This document shows, piece after piece, positions 41,328-49,825 of a stretch of 64,000 bases of DNA (positions are counted from its first letter, which is position 1; every line of letters begins with the position of its first letter). The stretch is from positions 109,195 to 173,194 of the forward strand of contig NZ_LMHY01000005.1 in assembly GCF_001429045.1 (NCBI RefSeq), given 5' to 3'. The DNA is from Pseudomonas sp. Root71. GTDB lineage: Bacteria; Pseudomonadota; Gammaproteobacteria; Pseudomonadales; Pseudomonadaceae. The position numbers and the translations under genes were made by a program. The notes beneath the pieces were generated by a model, which was not told the DNA's origin, made no database searches, and saw only the letters and a list, made by a program, of their open reading frames with translations.

Positions 41328-41516
41328 GTGCCCAGACCTGTCGGTGACCATGGTGCGCGAGTTCGGTGTGAAGGCTTCCTGCTGGTTCTGAACACAACGG
41401 ATGGCCCCGGCCCGGACGGCCCGGGGCATCGAAATCCTCAGGGTCACTTAGCCTCCAAGACGAAGGACTTTGGAACGTATCGTCCGCATTTCAACGGGCT
41501 CAATGCGGACAAGTGA
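41328..41516 (+). CDS. possible small protein after the propeller gene
   Basis: A 62-codon frame with a GTG start 9 bases after the propeller stop and a weak AGG upstream. The product is rich in glycine and proline (TTDGPGPDGPGHRNPQG) and ends in YRPHFNGLNADK. It is unlike any family I know. It could be a coupled partner of the propeller protein or chance coding. The opposite-strand frame looks less convincing. Confidence 0.3.
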   Translation: MPRPVGDHGARVRCEGFLLVLNTTDGPGPDGPGHRNPQGHLASKTKDFGTYRPHFNGLNADK

Positions 41517-41933
41517 GGAGCAAGCAGTTGAAATCTATCGGACGAATGATCAGTCTGTGCGGGATGGCTTTGGCTATCGGCGTGCCTGCGAGTATGACGG
41601 CTTGACGACGTAGGCTTCGGCGCTGGGCGTGATGGCAGCCACCAATGAAGCGGTCGAACACGCCGAGGTGGTGATGCTGGTGTCGATCTTCGGTGCCATC
41701 AGGCTGCAAAAGGGTCGTGACAATAGGGGACAGACCACGGTTATCTATTTCGATTTTGTCTGACTAATCGTGGACTGTCCACGGTTATCCCCGCTGCGCG
41801 AACTACAGAGTGGCCAGGGCGGTAACGCCCACTACAGGCCGAATATACGAATGCAACCGCACTGACGACAGGGTTGGAGGAGCTTTACTCACTACTTGTG
41901 AGGAGTGTCCATATACGCATTGTTTGTTAGGTG
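41517..41933. other. gene remnants, including an IS/RAYT-flank-like motif
   Basis: A 25-codon frame from TTG 41528, behind GAGGAG, reads as a signal-peptide-like start (MISLCGMALAIGVPASMTA) and then stops. A second frame at 41614-41700 (AATNEAVEHAEVVMLVSIFG) resembles the nucleotide-binding end of an NAD(P)-dependent reductase, broken by a stop. At 41728-41790, GGGACAGACCACGGTTATC is followed by a related GTCCACGGTTATCC; such motifs are found beside transposase genes. No intact gene remains. Confidence 0.4.
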
Positions 41934-42302
41934 CTATTTGAACCTAACCAGATTTATGTAGGATATGCCCTTCATGCCCATTTGGGACTCTGTGTGGGCT
42001 GACTCAATGTAAGCGTTTCTAACTCCGCACTGGCATAATTTGTTGATATGGTTTTTGATTGCACCTTCAGTGCTGTGGTCGAAACTAAATGCACTGCTGC
42101 CCTCTACAATGCATATTTCTTTGGTCATGCCATTTACTATGGCCTGATTCTTTGTTTGATATACCGTGACCTCGCAGCTTGGCTCTACGCGGACAGCGTC
42201 GACCCCGATCGACAAGCCATTCTCGCATCGCCGACTTCCTTCGAGGAGCTTGTCGCCCTTGCGAAGGGAGAGATTTGCCAGATCCGCTTGGTAGCGATAC
42301 AT
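41934..42302 (-). CDS. small orphan protein
   Basis: A 122-residue product without a recognised domain. It has the mixed polarity of a folded soluble protein, with four cysteines in the middle and C-terminal half and strands such as SCEVTVYQTKNQAIVNG and GVRNAYIESAHTESQ. ATG 42302 has no good binding site, and the frame closes at a TAG a little upstream, so the 5' end could be missing. GC is lower than in core genes. A hairpin with a T-tract lies upstream at 42352-42405. Confidence 0.45.
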   Translation of the reverse strand: MYRYQADLANLSLRKGDKLLEGSRRCENGLSIGVDAVRVEPSCEVTVYQTKNQAIVNGMTKEICIVEGSSAFSFDHSTEGAIKNHINKLCQCGVRNAYIESAHTESQMGMKGISYINLVRFK

Positions 42303-42351
42303 CGCTAACTCAGATGGGCCAGACCCTTGACCAGGTTGGCTTCTGAGCTAT

Positions 42352-42405
42352 CCGCCCCTGAACTATGTACCGTTACGGTATAAGTCTTGAGAGGGCGGTT
42401 TTTTT
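42352..42405 (+). terminator. candidate terminator
   Basis: CCGCCC (42352-42357) pairs with GGGCGG (42393-42398), enclosing a second small stem (TACCGT / ACGGTA) and followed by TTTTTTT. It sits between the orphan gene and the DUF1493 gene. Orientation is inferred from the T-run on the plus strand, where no obvious gene precedes it. Confidence 0.4.
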
Positions 42406-42453
42406 GTGCGCAAAATTCGGTTTTTCGCGGGCAAGTCAGAATGCGTCGGGCCG

Positions 42454-42807
42454 TCATAGGCCTTCGAGCTCATCCGTGTCCCAGCGTTGGGCCTTGATGG
42501 CCCGGTAGAGCATGTCGAGGGTCAATGGCACCTTCTCGCCGCGACCCTTGGCCTTTCGCTTTAGATTCACGTCAAAGCCGTCGGGCTGGAAATAGCGATA
42601 ACTGTCGAAATCCACGAAATCGATGGCGAAGTGGTCTTCCAGGGTTTCGATCAAATGCCGGGCGTCTGCACCGTTGCAGCCCAGGTCTAAATTGATCGAG
42701 GTGCCGAGGTTGATGGTTTTGCGTTCGGGGAAGCCGAGTTCTTCATGCAGCAATTGCATGAGTTGCTGCATCAAGTCGTCGTCGGGGAGGTTGGGGGCGA
42801 GGTTCAT
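42454..42807 (-). CDS. DUF1493-family protein, third gene of a hipBA cassette
   Basis: A 117-residue acidic protein matching the DUF1493 size and pattern. Residues 41-64 align without gaps to the helix-II region of acyl carrier proteins (DLG..xD...LI..LE..F.ID), but the serine that carries phosphopantetheine is replaced by glycine (G46 in DLGCNGAD), so it cannot be a normal carrier. The C-terminal tail contains a basic stretch (KRKAKGRG). Its ATG overlaps the hipA stop by four bases (ATGA), so it is co-translated with the HipA kinase. I infer an accessory role for HipA; none has been shown. Confidence 0.75.
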   Translation of the reverse strand: MNLAPNLPDDDLMQQLMQLLHEELGFPERKTINLGTSINLDLGCNGADARHLIETLEDHFAIDFVDFDSYRYFQPDGFDVNLKRKAKGRGEKVPLTLDMLYRAIKAQRWDTDELEGL

Positions 42808-44081
42808 GACGTAGGCTCCGCTAATCGAAATGCAGGCGCCATATTATCCTGTTCACGTTTCGATAGCCCCAATGCCCCCGCGAGTGTTGGCCATTGGCTG
42901 ACAACTTCTTTGAAGCTGTCGATGATGTTTTCTGCATCCGCACGACTGACCCGAAAATACTCTGCCACTTCCCGGGCCAGCTCCAGATCCAGTGCGTTAT
43001 CGGTATCGGTGATGTTGAGCTTCAAGCCGTCGGCATAGGCCACCGGGTTCATGTCATAGGCGGCAGACAATCGCCATCCACGACCCGGATCAAGGATAAA
43101 GCCATGGTTACGCAGGTGGTCGTCGCTGTTGGAGACCAGGATGTTGAACACAATCCGAGACCACAATTCCCGTAAGTCTGCTTTGGTTTCCGAGCCGTGC
43201 TCCATGAGCACTTCAGCCAACTCAAGGTAGCTCGCGCCGACTGAGGCATCGTCACCGTCAATGCGATCAGTCATGGTCATGCCTGAGGCAAAGTGCAGTC
43301 GGCCACCCCGTTCAGTGCGGTCGAAGCGCTTGACCATGAAGCAATGATGATCACTGGCATAGCGTCGGGCGATACCGGTCGCGACTCGCAGACCACAATG
43401 ATTGGCCAAGGCATTCACCACCAGTTCCCAAGCGCCAATGTCATAGTCATCGCGGGTGCTGGGGAACTTGGCAATCCACAAGTGCCCCTGCTCGTCTGCA
43501 ACGCTGGCCTTGGGGCGGGCGCCACCCAGTGAGCCTCCTGGTGCGATCAGCATTCTCAGCCACTCGCGGCCATCGAGTGAGGTGTTGTCCGGATCGTTTT
43601 CCAGAGCTCGGCTTGCTTGTTCCAAAGCCCGCAGCTCAATGAACGGTGGGGCGGCCACGCCATCACGATCATCGAGAAAGTTGCCTTGGTCATTGAGCTT
43701 GTAGCGGATTGCACCGACCCGATAGAGATCATGCACGCCTAACAGGAAATCTGACTCGTGGAGCTTGCTGCCTTTGGCAGCCAGGCCGTCGCGGATATCG
43801 CGCTCCAGTCGTCGCTTCATCAGTAATTGACCCCACCGATCCGGGCTTGAATCAGCGAACACGCCAAATCGGTTTTGATGTTGCCCCGGGAACTGACGAC
43901 CTTCATAGAGCCCGATTCGAGGGTCCAGGGGTGTGAAGTTCAACTCGGGATCTGCCAGCGCAGCCTTGTCGTACTCAAATTCGAAGACTTCTGTGGAGCG
44001 GGCCTTTCGGGCATGCAGGAAGCCGAGACGTCTGGGTCCATTCAAGGATTCCCAATCGGCATACACCGCAATCTGAGTCAT
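42804..44081 (-). CDS. hipA: HipA-family toxin kinase
   Basis: A 425-residue serine/threonine kinase of the HipA family, the toxin of a type II toxin-antitoxin pair. The ATP/P-loop region is [12 protein letters not shown] (181-192), the catalytic loop is SNSDDHLRN (317-325), and the metal-binding aspartate is in YDMNP (342-346). An N-terminal HipA subdomain with [15 protein letters not shown] lies at 77-91. Full length and no broken motif, so probably active. E. coli HipA phosphorylates glutamyl-tRNA synthetase; the target here is unknown. Overlaps hipB by four bases upstream and the DUF1493 gene by four downstream. Confidence 0.92.
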   Translation of the reverse strand: MTQIAVYADWESLNGPRRLGFLHARKARSTEVFEFEYDKAALADPELNFTPLDPRIGLYEGRQFPGQHQNRFGVFADSSPDRWGQLLMKRRLERDIRDGLAAKGSKLHESDFLLGVHDLYRVGAIRYKLNDQGNFLDDRDGVAAPPFIELRALEQASRALENDPDNTSLDGREWLRMLIAPGGSLGGARPKASVADEQGHLWIAKFPSTRDDYDIGAWELVVNALANHCGLRVATGIARRYASDHHCFMVKRFDRTERGGRLHFASGMTMTDRIDGDDASVGASYLELAEVLMEHGSETKADLRELWSRIVFNILVSNSDDHLRNHGFILDPGRGWRLSAAYDMNPVAYADGLKLNITDTDNALDLELAREVAEYFRVSRADAENIIDSFKEVVSQWPTLAGALGLSKREQDNMAPAFRLAEPTS

Positions 44082-44569
44082 TTATCACCCGTCGTGGACT
44101 TGGTTTTTTTCTGGGTCAACAGATTGGAAAGCGAGTGGGTGTTGAAGGGGTAGTCAGCGGATAGGTCTGCTGTGCTGGCGCTTTCAATCACTCCAGTGCC
44201 TTTTTCAGGTATTGGAGCATTTGTTTTCACTGCACTCGTTCTGCGTGTTCGCTGGCTTGAGCCTGCGGTGGAGGTGGTGCTGGATTTCAGTTGTGCGTCC
44301 TGCAGTTGACGGCCCACTTCATCGGCTGCCGCGAGTTTGCTCAAGTCTTTTTCCAGACCCAGAACTTGCATGACAGACAGGTAGGCTCCGATGGTCACCC
44401 CTGAGCCACCTGATTCCAGGGAGCGCAAAGTTGTCAGTGACATGCCCGCCCTCTCAGCGACTTGTTTAGCTGTGAGTTTGCGGCGTAGGCGAGCGAGTTT
44501 CAGTCGCTCGCCGAACTCGGAAAGTAGTCTGGAAGCGGCGGGCAAGAGTGGAGCTGTCTTCTTGGCCAT
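44078..44569 (-). CDS. hipB: HipB-like antitoxin / HTH regulator
   Basis: A 163-residue protein with an XRE-type helix-turn-helix at residues ~20-75 ([20 protein letters not shown], then [20 protein letters not shown]). A long, serine/threonine-rich and basic tail (~90 residues) follows, much longer than the 88-residue E. coli HipB. The tail contains many S/T residues that could be kinase targets. ATG 44569 has AAGGAA nine bases ahead; an earlier in-frame ATG at 44587 has none. First gene of the cassette; operator-like repeats lie just upstream. Confidence 0.85.
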   Translation of the reverse strand: MAKKTAPLLPAASRLLSEFGERLKLARLRRKLTAKQVAERAGMSLTTLRSLESGGSGVTIGAYLSVMQVLGLEKDLSKLAAADEVGRQLQDAQLKSSTTSTAGSSQRTRRTSAVKTNAPIPEKGTGVIESASTADLSADYPFNTHSLSNLLTQKKTKSTTGDK

Positions 44570-44601
44570 GTGCCAATATTCCTTCATTAGGGCGCTATAA
44601 C

Positions 44602-44756
44602 TGCCAGAATAATAGCACTTAAGGAAAAGGTGAGCTGCGATTGGGATATTGAAAAAGACACCATTCTCGTGACGCTGATTTCCTTAAGGAAGGGATGATA
44701 ACTGCCATTATTCCAGCTGTTTTTTATTTAAATAGCCAGAATAATGCCACTTAGGT
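44602..44756 (-). promoter_or_regulatory. repeated HipB-operator-like sites
   Basis: Three copies of GCCAGAATAATRGCA-like sequence: 44602-44617 and 44734-44749 in direct orientation, 44703-44717 inverted. Two of them are followed by CTTAAGG or CTTAGG. A perfect palindrome TTCCTTAAGGAA lies at 44680-44691. The block covers the hipB promoter region, as expected for an autoregulated antitoxin. Confidence 0.6.
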
Positions 44757-44772
44757 GCTCTGATGAATGGCG

Positions 44773-45069
44773 TCAGGCTGGGGCTTTCCAGTTCAGCATG
44801 CGTTGTTGGGCGACCTTGAGCAGGTCGCAGCCGTCCTGGGTCAGCAGGTAGAGCGCGTGGGTGATGTGCGGGATGTCTTCGAGACCGCCGTGTTTGAAGC
44901 ATTGGCAGTGCAGGGTTTGCAGCAGTTCGCTGGAGGCCCGGATGCGCTGGAGGGCGGCTTCGAGGATGTCTTGGGGGTTGGCCTCTGTGTCGATGATCAG
45001 GGGCGGGGTGTCGGTGAGGTTGGTGTGGAGTGGGCGGTAGCGATTTGGAAACGGGTTCAGAGTTGACAT
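44773..45069 (-). CDS. DUF6124-like small protein (tandem paralogue 1)
   Basis: A 98-residue helical protein with DTEANPQDILEAALQRIRAS and ALYLLTQDGCDLLKVAQQRM. It is clearly paralogous to the gene at 45504-45794: both share NPxxxxTRYxPLxT-like N-termini, the DTEA core, CxCFK and LLTQDG(C/N)DLL. Such small DUF6124-type proteins are common in Pseudomonas and have no known function. The N-terminal part is proline-rich and probably unstructured. Confidence 0.65.
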   Translation of the reverse strand: MSTLNPFPNRYRPLHTNLTDTPPLIIDTEANPQDILEAALQRIRASSELLQTLHCQCFKHGGLEDIPHITHALYLLTQDGCDLLKVAQQRMLNWKAPA

Positions 45070-45503
45070 GGCATGTACTCGGTTTGTTGTTAATTAACCG
45101 CCAGCACCGTGACCAAACGATGGGAGGCGGACTGTGCGCAGGCTTGGTCAACCGAGAACAACAACTCGGCTCGCCCGAAGGCGTCCCGCACACAGTCGCC
45201 ATGACAATGCACTGCGAGGACATAGATGTCCGCGGCGCGAATGATGGCACAACTATGTGCGTTGTTCTCAGGTGACCAAACCTGATCGCTGATTTGGCAG
45301 CGACAGTCCGGACTATATGTTCGAGCCACTGGCTGGCGATAGCCGACAAGTTGTCTTGTTTTGTAGGACCTTGCCGAAGCTTCCATAGGTCGTTGCTGAC
45401 GGAGTTATCCACAGCGAAATATCCAGAACTTGCATGTCCGCAGAAGGACCGCGTTATCGTTCTTCGCGAGCAGGCTCGCTCCCACAGGCGGTTGTGGTGT
45501 TTT
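45070..45503 (-). other. inter-paralogue region with a doubtful ORF
   Basis: 434 bases between the two DUF6124-like genes. A minus-strand frame at 45090-45386 (98 codons, NAHSCAIIRAADIYVLAVHC in the middle) is protein-like but has no ribosome binding site. A single family-A REP arm lies at 45460-45488. I do not call a gene with confidence. Confidence 0.4.
45460..45488. repeat. single REP unit, family A
   Basis: TTCTTCGCGAGCAGGCTCGCTCCCACAGG, one unpaired REP, the first seen after a 12.6-kb REP-free stretch. Confidence 0.8.
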
Positions 45504-45794
45504 TCAGCCGGTGAGTTTCGGCAAGCGCTGGCGGGCGATGTCGAGCAGGTCATTGCCGTCCTGGGTCAGCAGGTACAGCGCGCTGACGATCTTGGGGATG
45601 TCGCTGGCATTGGCCTGTTTGAAGCACATGCAATAGAGGGTTTCGAGCAGGTCGCTGGCGGCGTGGATGCGTTGTCGGGCGGCGTCGAGGATCTCGAAGG
45701 GGTCGGCCTCGGTATCGATGACCAGCACCGGGGTTTCGCTGTAGCGGGTCTTGAGTGGGTGGTAGCGGGTTGTCAGTGAGTCGGGGTTTTTCAT
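45504..45794 (-). CDS. DUF6124-like small protein (tandem paralogue 2)
   Basis: A 96-residue helical protein, paralogue of 44773-45069, with DTEADPFEILDAARQRIHAA, YCMCFKQ and ALYLLTQDGNDLLDIARQR. AGGA precedes ATG 45794 (MKNPDSLTTRYHP), which I prefer to an earlier in-frame start. No signal peptide or membrane helix. Function unknown. Confidence 0.65.
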   Translation of the reverse strand: MKNPDSLTTRYHPLKTRYSETPVLVIDTEADPFEILDAARQRIHAASDLLETLYCMCFKQANASDIPKIVSALYLLTQDGNDLLDIARQRLPKLTG

Positions 45795-46243
45795 TGAATG
45801 GGTCCTGTGCGAAATCGGCAAGTGTTCCCGGCAGGCCGAGACACTGTTTTCAGCCGCGCTGGAAACTATAGGAGGGTATGGCGTTACGGGACAAGACGGC
45901 TGAGATCGACAGGCTTTGTAAGGGTTTTGTCATATTTTGAGGAAGCGGACTACACGTTGGGGCTGGGTTTTCAACGTGGAATGGCGAGAGGTAAAAATGC
46001 TTACAGCGTTTTCAGCCGCTTCGCAGTAAATCTCGGTAGAGGGGGCCTCGGACAATGTCGGGTATTTCGAGTTTTGCGGTGGGTGTGCTGGCCTCTTCGC
46101 GAGCCTGCTCGCGAAAGCGATCTCAAGCCCTTCCAGCCATCCGCTGTATGATCCGGTATCGTTTTTGCCCCCGACCTTTTCTCGACTCGCTGCGATCGCC
46201 GGCCAGGCTTTTGACTCCGCAGCAGTCAACGGAGTGACAGCTT
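45795..46243. other. intergenic, right edge of the accessory interval
   Basis: 449 bases without a credible gene. A family-A REP-like unit (CTTCGCGAGCCTGCTCGCGAAAG) lies at 46093-46116. The promoter of the RecQ-like gene is probably near the right end. Confidence 0.45.
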
Positions 46244-48178
46244 ATGCACAACACCCTGGAACAGGTTTTCGGTTATCCACAATTTCGACCCGGTCAGGAG
46301 GCGGCCGTCAGTGCCGTGCTGGCGGGGCGCTCGGCGGCGGCGATTTTCCCCACCGGTTCCGGCAAGTCCCTTTGCTACCAATTGCCGGCGCTGTTGCTGC
46401 CGCACCTGACGCTGGTGGTCTCACCGCTGCTGGCGTTGATGCAGGATCAACTGGCGTTCCTGCAACGCCACGGCATCTCGGCGGGCAGTATCGATTCGGC
46501 GCAGAGTCGCGATGACGCCAGCGATGTCATGACCCGGGCAAAATCCGGCGAACTGAAGATTTTGATGATCTCCGTGGAGCGCCTGAAGAACGAGCGCTTC
46601 CGGCATTTTTTGCAGCAAGTACCGATTTCGCTGCTGGTGGTGGACGAGGCGCACTGCATTTCCGAATGGGGACATAACTTTCGCCCGGACTACCTCAAGC
46701 TTCCCGACTATCAACGCCAGTTCAACATCCCTCAGGTGTTGTTGTTGACCGCAACGGCGACGCCCAAGGTCATCGCCGACATGCAGGCGAAATTCGCCAT
46801 CGCCGCCAACGATGTGGTGACCACCGGTTTCTATCGTCCGAACCTCAATTTGCTGGTGGAACCGGTTCGCGGAGCGGACAAGCGCAGGCGTCTGGTCGAA
46901 TGGATGAGCCAGCGTCCGGACCAGCCGAGCATCGTCTATGTCACCTTGCAGAAAACCGCCGAGCACATCGCCGAACATCTGAACCGCAACGGCATTCAGG
47001 CCGAGGCTTATCACGCCGGGTTGCCCCATGAGCAACGGGAAGCGATCCAGCGTCGATTCATGGGCGGGCAGTCCAATTGCATCGTCGCCACCATCGCTTT
47101 CGGCATGGGCATCGACAAGAGTGACATCCGCAACGTGGTGCATTTCGACCTGCCCAAATCCATCGAAAACTACAGCCAGGAAATCGGCCGCGCCGGGCGT
47201 GACGGGCAGCCGTCGGACTGCCTGGTGTTGGCCAACCGCGACAGCCTCAACGTGCTGGAGAACTTCGTCTACGGCGACACGCCCGAGCTCGATGGCATCC
47301 GTTGCGTGCTTGACGAGATGCATGCCGCCGCAACCGAAGGGCAGTGGGAGTTTCTGCTGGGGCCGTTGGCCGATCAGAGCAATATTCGCCAGTTGCCGCT
47401 CAAGACCTTGCTGGTGCAGCTCGAGTTGCGCGGGTTGATCGCCCCGCGCTACGCGTACTACGCCGAGTACCGTTTCAAGTATGTGCAGGAGCCCGAGGCG
47501 CTATTGGCACGCTTCGAGGGCGAGCGCAGGGATTTTGTCGCGGCGATCATCCAGACCTCCAGCCGCGCACGGACCTGGGCCACGGTGAATTTCGAGGCGT
47601 TGTACGAGCAGCATCAGGCCGAGCGCAGTCGGGTGGTCAAGGCACTGGATTACTTCCAGGAGAAGGGCTGGGTGGAGCTCGAAAGCAAGCAGATGACCGA
47701 GGTCTACAGCGTGCTGCAAAGCGGGTTCGACAGCGCCGCGTTGAGCGAGGAACTGCACGGCTATTTCACTCGGCATGAGCGCACCGAGGTCGCGCGGATT
47801 CACGCGATGCTGGACCTGTTCGCCACCGACCGTTGCCTGGGTTATCGCCTGGCCGAGTATTTCGGCGACCACAATGCGCCGCAGCAATGCGGGCATTGTT
47901 CGGTGTGTCATGGGCAAGTGGCGCGGCTACCGGCACCACCGGAGTTGCCGGCCCTTGTGGATAAGAATTTCGAGGCACTGTGTGGCGGTTTTATCCACAG
48001 GCACGAGCAGCACACGGGCAACGTGCCCTCGGCTGAACGCGTGACACGGTTTCTGTGCGGGATCAGTGTGCCGTTGTTCACCAGGCTCAAGGCGCGGTCG
48101 ATTTCGGGGTTTGCGGCGCTGGAGGATTATCCGTATGCCGGGGTGCGGGAGTGGGCCGAGCAACATCTGGCAGGCTGA
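46244..48178 (+). CDS. RecQ-family ATP-dependent DNA helicase
   Basis: A 644-residue superfamily 2 helicase. Walker A is TGSGKS (37-42) and motif II DEAH is at 134-137 (VVDEAHCISEWGHNFRPDY); motif VI reads QEIGRAGRDGQPSDC. A zinc-site-like cluster (CLGYRLAEYF, then CGHCSVCHG, ~residues 529-562) follows a winged-helix region, but no clear HRDC domain is seen. The last ~80 residues (FLCGISVPLFTRLKARSISG) differ from canonical RecQ, so this may be a RecQ-like paralogue of the RqlH kind rather than the housekeeping RecQ. GGAG precedes ATG 46244. Confidence 0.88.
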   Translation: MHNTLEQVFGYPQFRPGQEAAVSAVLAGRSAAAIFPTGSGKSLCYQLPALLLPHLTLVVSPLLALMQDQLAFLQRHGISAGSIDSAQSRDDASDVMTRAKSGELKILMISVERLKNERFRHFLQQVPISLLVVDEAHCISEWGHNFRPDYLKLPDYQRQFNIPQVLLLTATATPKVIADMQAKFAIAANDVVTTGFYRPNLNLLVEPVRGADKRRRLVEWMSQRPDQPSIVYVTLQKTAEHIAEHLNRNGIQAEAYHAGLPHEQREAIQRRFMGGQSNCIVATIAFGMGIDKSDIRNVVHFDLPKSIENYSQEIGRAGRDGQPSDCLVLANRDSLNVLENFVYGDTPELDGIRCVLDEMHAAATEGQWEFLLGPLADQSNIRQLPLKTLLVQLELRGLIAPRYAYYAEYRFKYVQEPEALLARFEGERRDFVAAIIQTSSRARTWATVNFEALYEQHQAERSRVVKALDYFQEKGWVELESKQMTEVYSVLQSGFDSAALSEELHGYFTRHERTEVARIHAMLDLFATDRCLGYRLAEYFGDHNAPQQCGHCSVCHGQVARLPAPPELPALVDKNFEALCGGFIHRHEQHTGNVPSAERVTRFLCGISVPLFTRLKARSISGFAALEDYPYAGVREWAEQHLAG

Positions 48179-48185
48179 ACCGTGG

Positions 48186-48293
48186 TCCTTGTGGGGGCGG
48201 GCTTGCTCCGGGCGGCGATCCGACGAAAGCGGTGGGTCAGTCACCATCACTGCCACTAGATGGATCGCCTTCGCGAGCAAGCCCGCTCCCACA
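48186..48293. repeat. REPIN, family A (GGGC variant)
   Basis: Diverged left arm (GTGGGGGCGGGCTTGCTCCG) and an intact right arm, with complementary inner sequence (GGCGATCC / GGATCGCC). Between two co-oriented genes. Confidence 0.8.
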
Positions 48294-48424
48294 GGGGTTT
48301 TCGGTGTGCTCAAAGGGCTACATCCATCCGCTGAATGTTGCTCATCACAGGAATAAATTTCAAAAAAACCTGGTGGCTGACTATGGTGGTGGCTGTCTTC
48401 GGATCGCCAACAAGAGAACAAAAC

Positions 48425-49651
48425 ATGAGCCAGACACCGTCGAATATTCAGCGCGCCGCCGTCATCGGCGCGGGCACCATGGGCCGTGGCATTGTCATGT
48501 GCCTGGCCAACGCCGGGGTGGCCGTGCAGTGGGTCGACAACAATCCGCAAATGCTGGAGCAAGCGCTGGCCACCGTGGCCGACACCTACGCCCACAACGT
48601 GCGCCAGGGCCGCATTGACCAAGGCGAAGCCGATGCCCGTGTGGCGCGGGTTACGGCGGCGGATGGTTATGTGGCCATCCGCGATGTCGACCTGGTCATC
48701 GAAGCGGTGTACGAAAACCTTGAGCTCAAGCAGAAAATCTTCCGCGAGCTCGATGGCCTGCTCAAGCCTGAGGCGATTCTGGCGAGCAATACTTCGGCGC
48801 TGGACATCGATGCCATCGCTGCGGCCACACGTCGGCCGCAACAAGTACTGGGCCTGCACTTCTTCAGCCCGGCGCACATCATGAAACTGCTGGAAGTCGT
48901 CCGTGGCGCGCAGACTGCACCGGCGGTACTCGACGCGGCGCTGGCGCTCGGCCAACGCATGGGCAAGGTCAGTGTGGTGTCGGGCAATTGCGACGGTTTC
49001 ATCGGCAACCGCATGCTCAATACCTATGTGCTCGAAGCGCGAAAAATGCTGCTGGAAGGCGCTTATCCCTACCAGGTTGACGCAGCGCTGCAGGGCTTCG
49101 GTTTCGCCATGGGGCCGTTCCGCATGTTCGATGTGGTGGGCGTCGACCTGCAATGGCGCTCGCGCCAGCTATCCGGCATCGGGCAGGATGCGCCGGAGGT
49201 CCAGGTGGATAATCGTTTGTGTGAGCAGGGACGTTTTGGCCAGAAGAGTGGCAACGGTTTTTACCACTATGAACCCGGCAGTCGTCAGGCCGAACACGAT
49301 CCGCAGGTGGATGCACTGGTGCTTCAAGTCAGTGAGGAGCTGGGGTTCCAGCGCCGCGAGATCGGCCCGGAAGAAATTCTCGAGCGCTGTTTGCTGGCAC
49401 TGGTCAACGAAGGCGCGAAGATCCTCCAGGAAGGCATCGCCGGGTCGGCCCGCGATATCGATCTGGTGTACCTCAACGGTTACGGTTTCCCGGCGGACAA
49501 GGGCGGGCCGATGGCCTGGGCCGATCAGCAAGGGCTGGCGGACATTCACCGGCGCTTGATGGACCTTGAGACGCGTCAGGGCGATCACTGGCAACCGGCG
49601 CGGGTGATTGGCGAGTTGGCGGCAGCCGGCAAAGGCTTCGCTGACAAGTGA
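48425..49651 (+). CDS. 3-hydroxyacyl-CoA dehydrogenase
   Basis: A 408-residue NAD-dependent 3-hydroxyacyl-CoA dehydrogenase for fatty-acid beta-oxidation or related acyl-CoA metabolism. The Rossmann motif is VIGAGTMGRGI (~residues 12-22), the catalytic histidine is in HFFSPAH, with the motif SGNCDGFIGNRM after it. Two C-terminal 3HCDH domains follow, so the enzyme is longer than the ~285-residue PaaH/HbdA type. ATG 48425 (MSQTPSN) is used; the upstream in-frame extension is hydrophobic and unsupported. A 4-hydroxybenzoyl-CoA-like thioesterase gene follows. Confidence 0.9.
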   Translation: MSQTPSNIQRAAVIGAGTMGRGIVMCLANAGVAVQWVDNNPQMLEQALATVADTYAHNVRQGRIDQGEADARVARVTAADGYVAIRDVDLVIEAVYENLELKQKIFRELDGLLKPEAILASNTSALDIDAIAAATRRPQQVLGLHFFSPAHIMKLLEVVRGAQTAPAVLDAALALGQRMGKVSVVSGNCDGFIGNRMLNTYVLEARKMLLEGAYPYQVDAALQGFGFAMGPFRMFDVVGVDLQWRSRQLSGIGQDAPEVQVDNRLCEQGRFGQKSGNGFYHYEPGSRQAEHDPQVDALVLQVSEELGFQRREIGPEEILERCLLALVNEGAKILQEGIAGSARDIDLVYLNGYGFPADKGGPMAWADQQGLADIHRRLMDLETRQGDHWQPARVIGELAAAGKGFADK

Positions 49652-49674
49652 TTGTTGTGGCGCCTGTGAGGGCG

Positions 49675-49770
49675 CCTTCGCGAGCAAGCCCGCTCCCACA
49701 CTGTTACTTCATTGCCTGCAAAATTTGTGTCCGGCGATGATCCATTGTGGGAGCGGGCTTGCTCGCGAAG
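49675..49770. repeat. REP inverted pair, family A (GGGC variant)
   Basis: Inverted CTTCGCGAGCAAGCCCGCTC units ~45 bases apart, between the dehydrogenase and the thioesterase gene on the same strand. Confidence 0.87.
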
Positions 49771-49825
49771 AACGATAACGCGGTTTTCGCCTTAGACTGG
49801 CGAACCCACTCAGGAATCAACACCA

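Noticed and set aside
41926..41948. GTTAGGT...ACCTAAC boxes like an integron attC site
   Set aside because: The boxes are in the opposite order to an attC and no integrase or cassette array is present.
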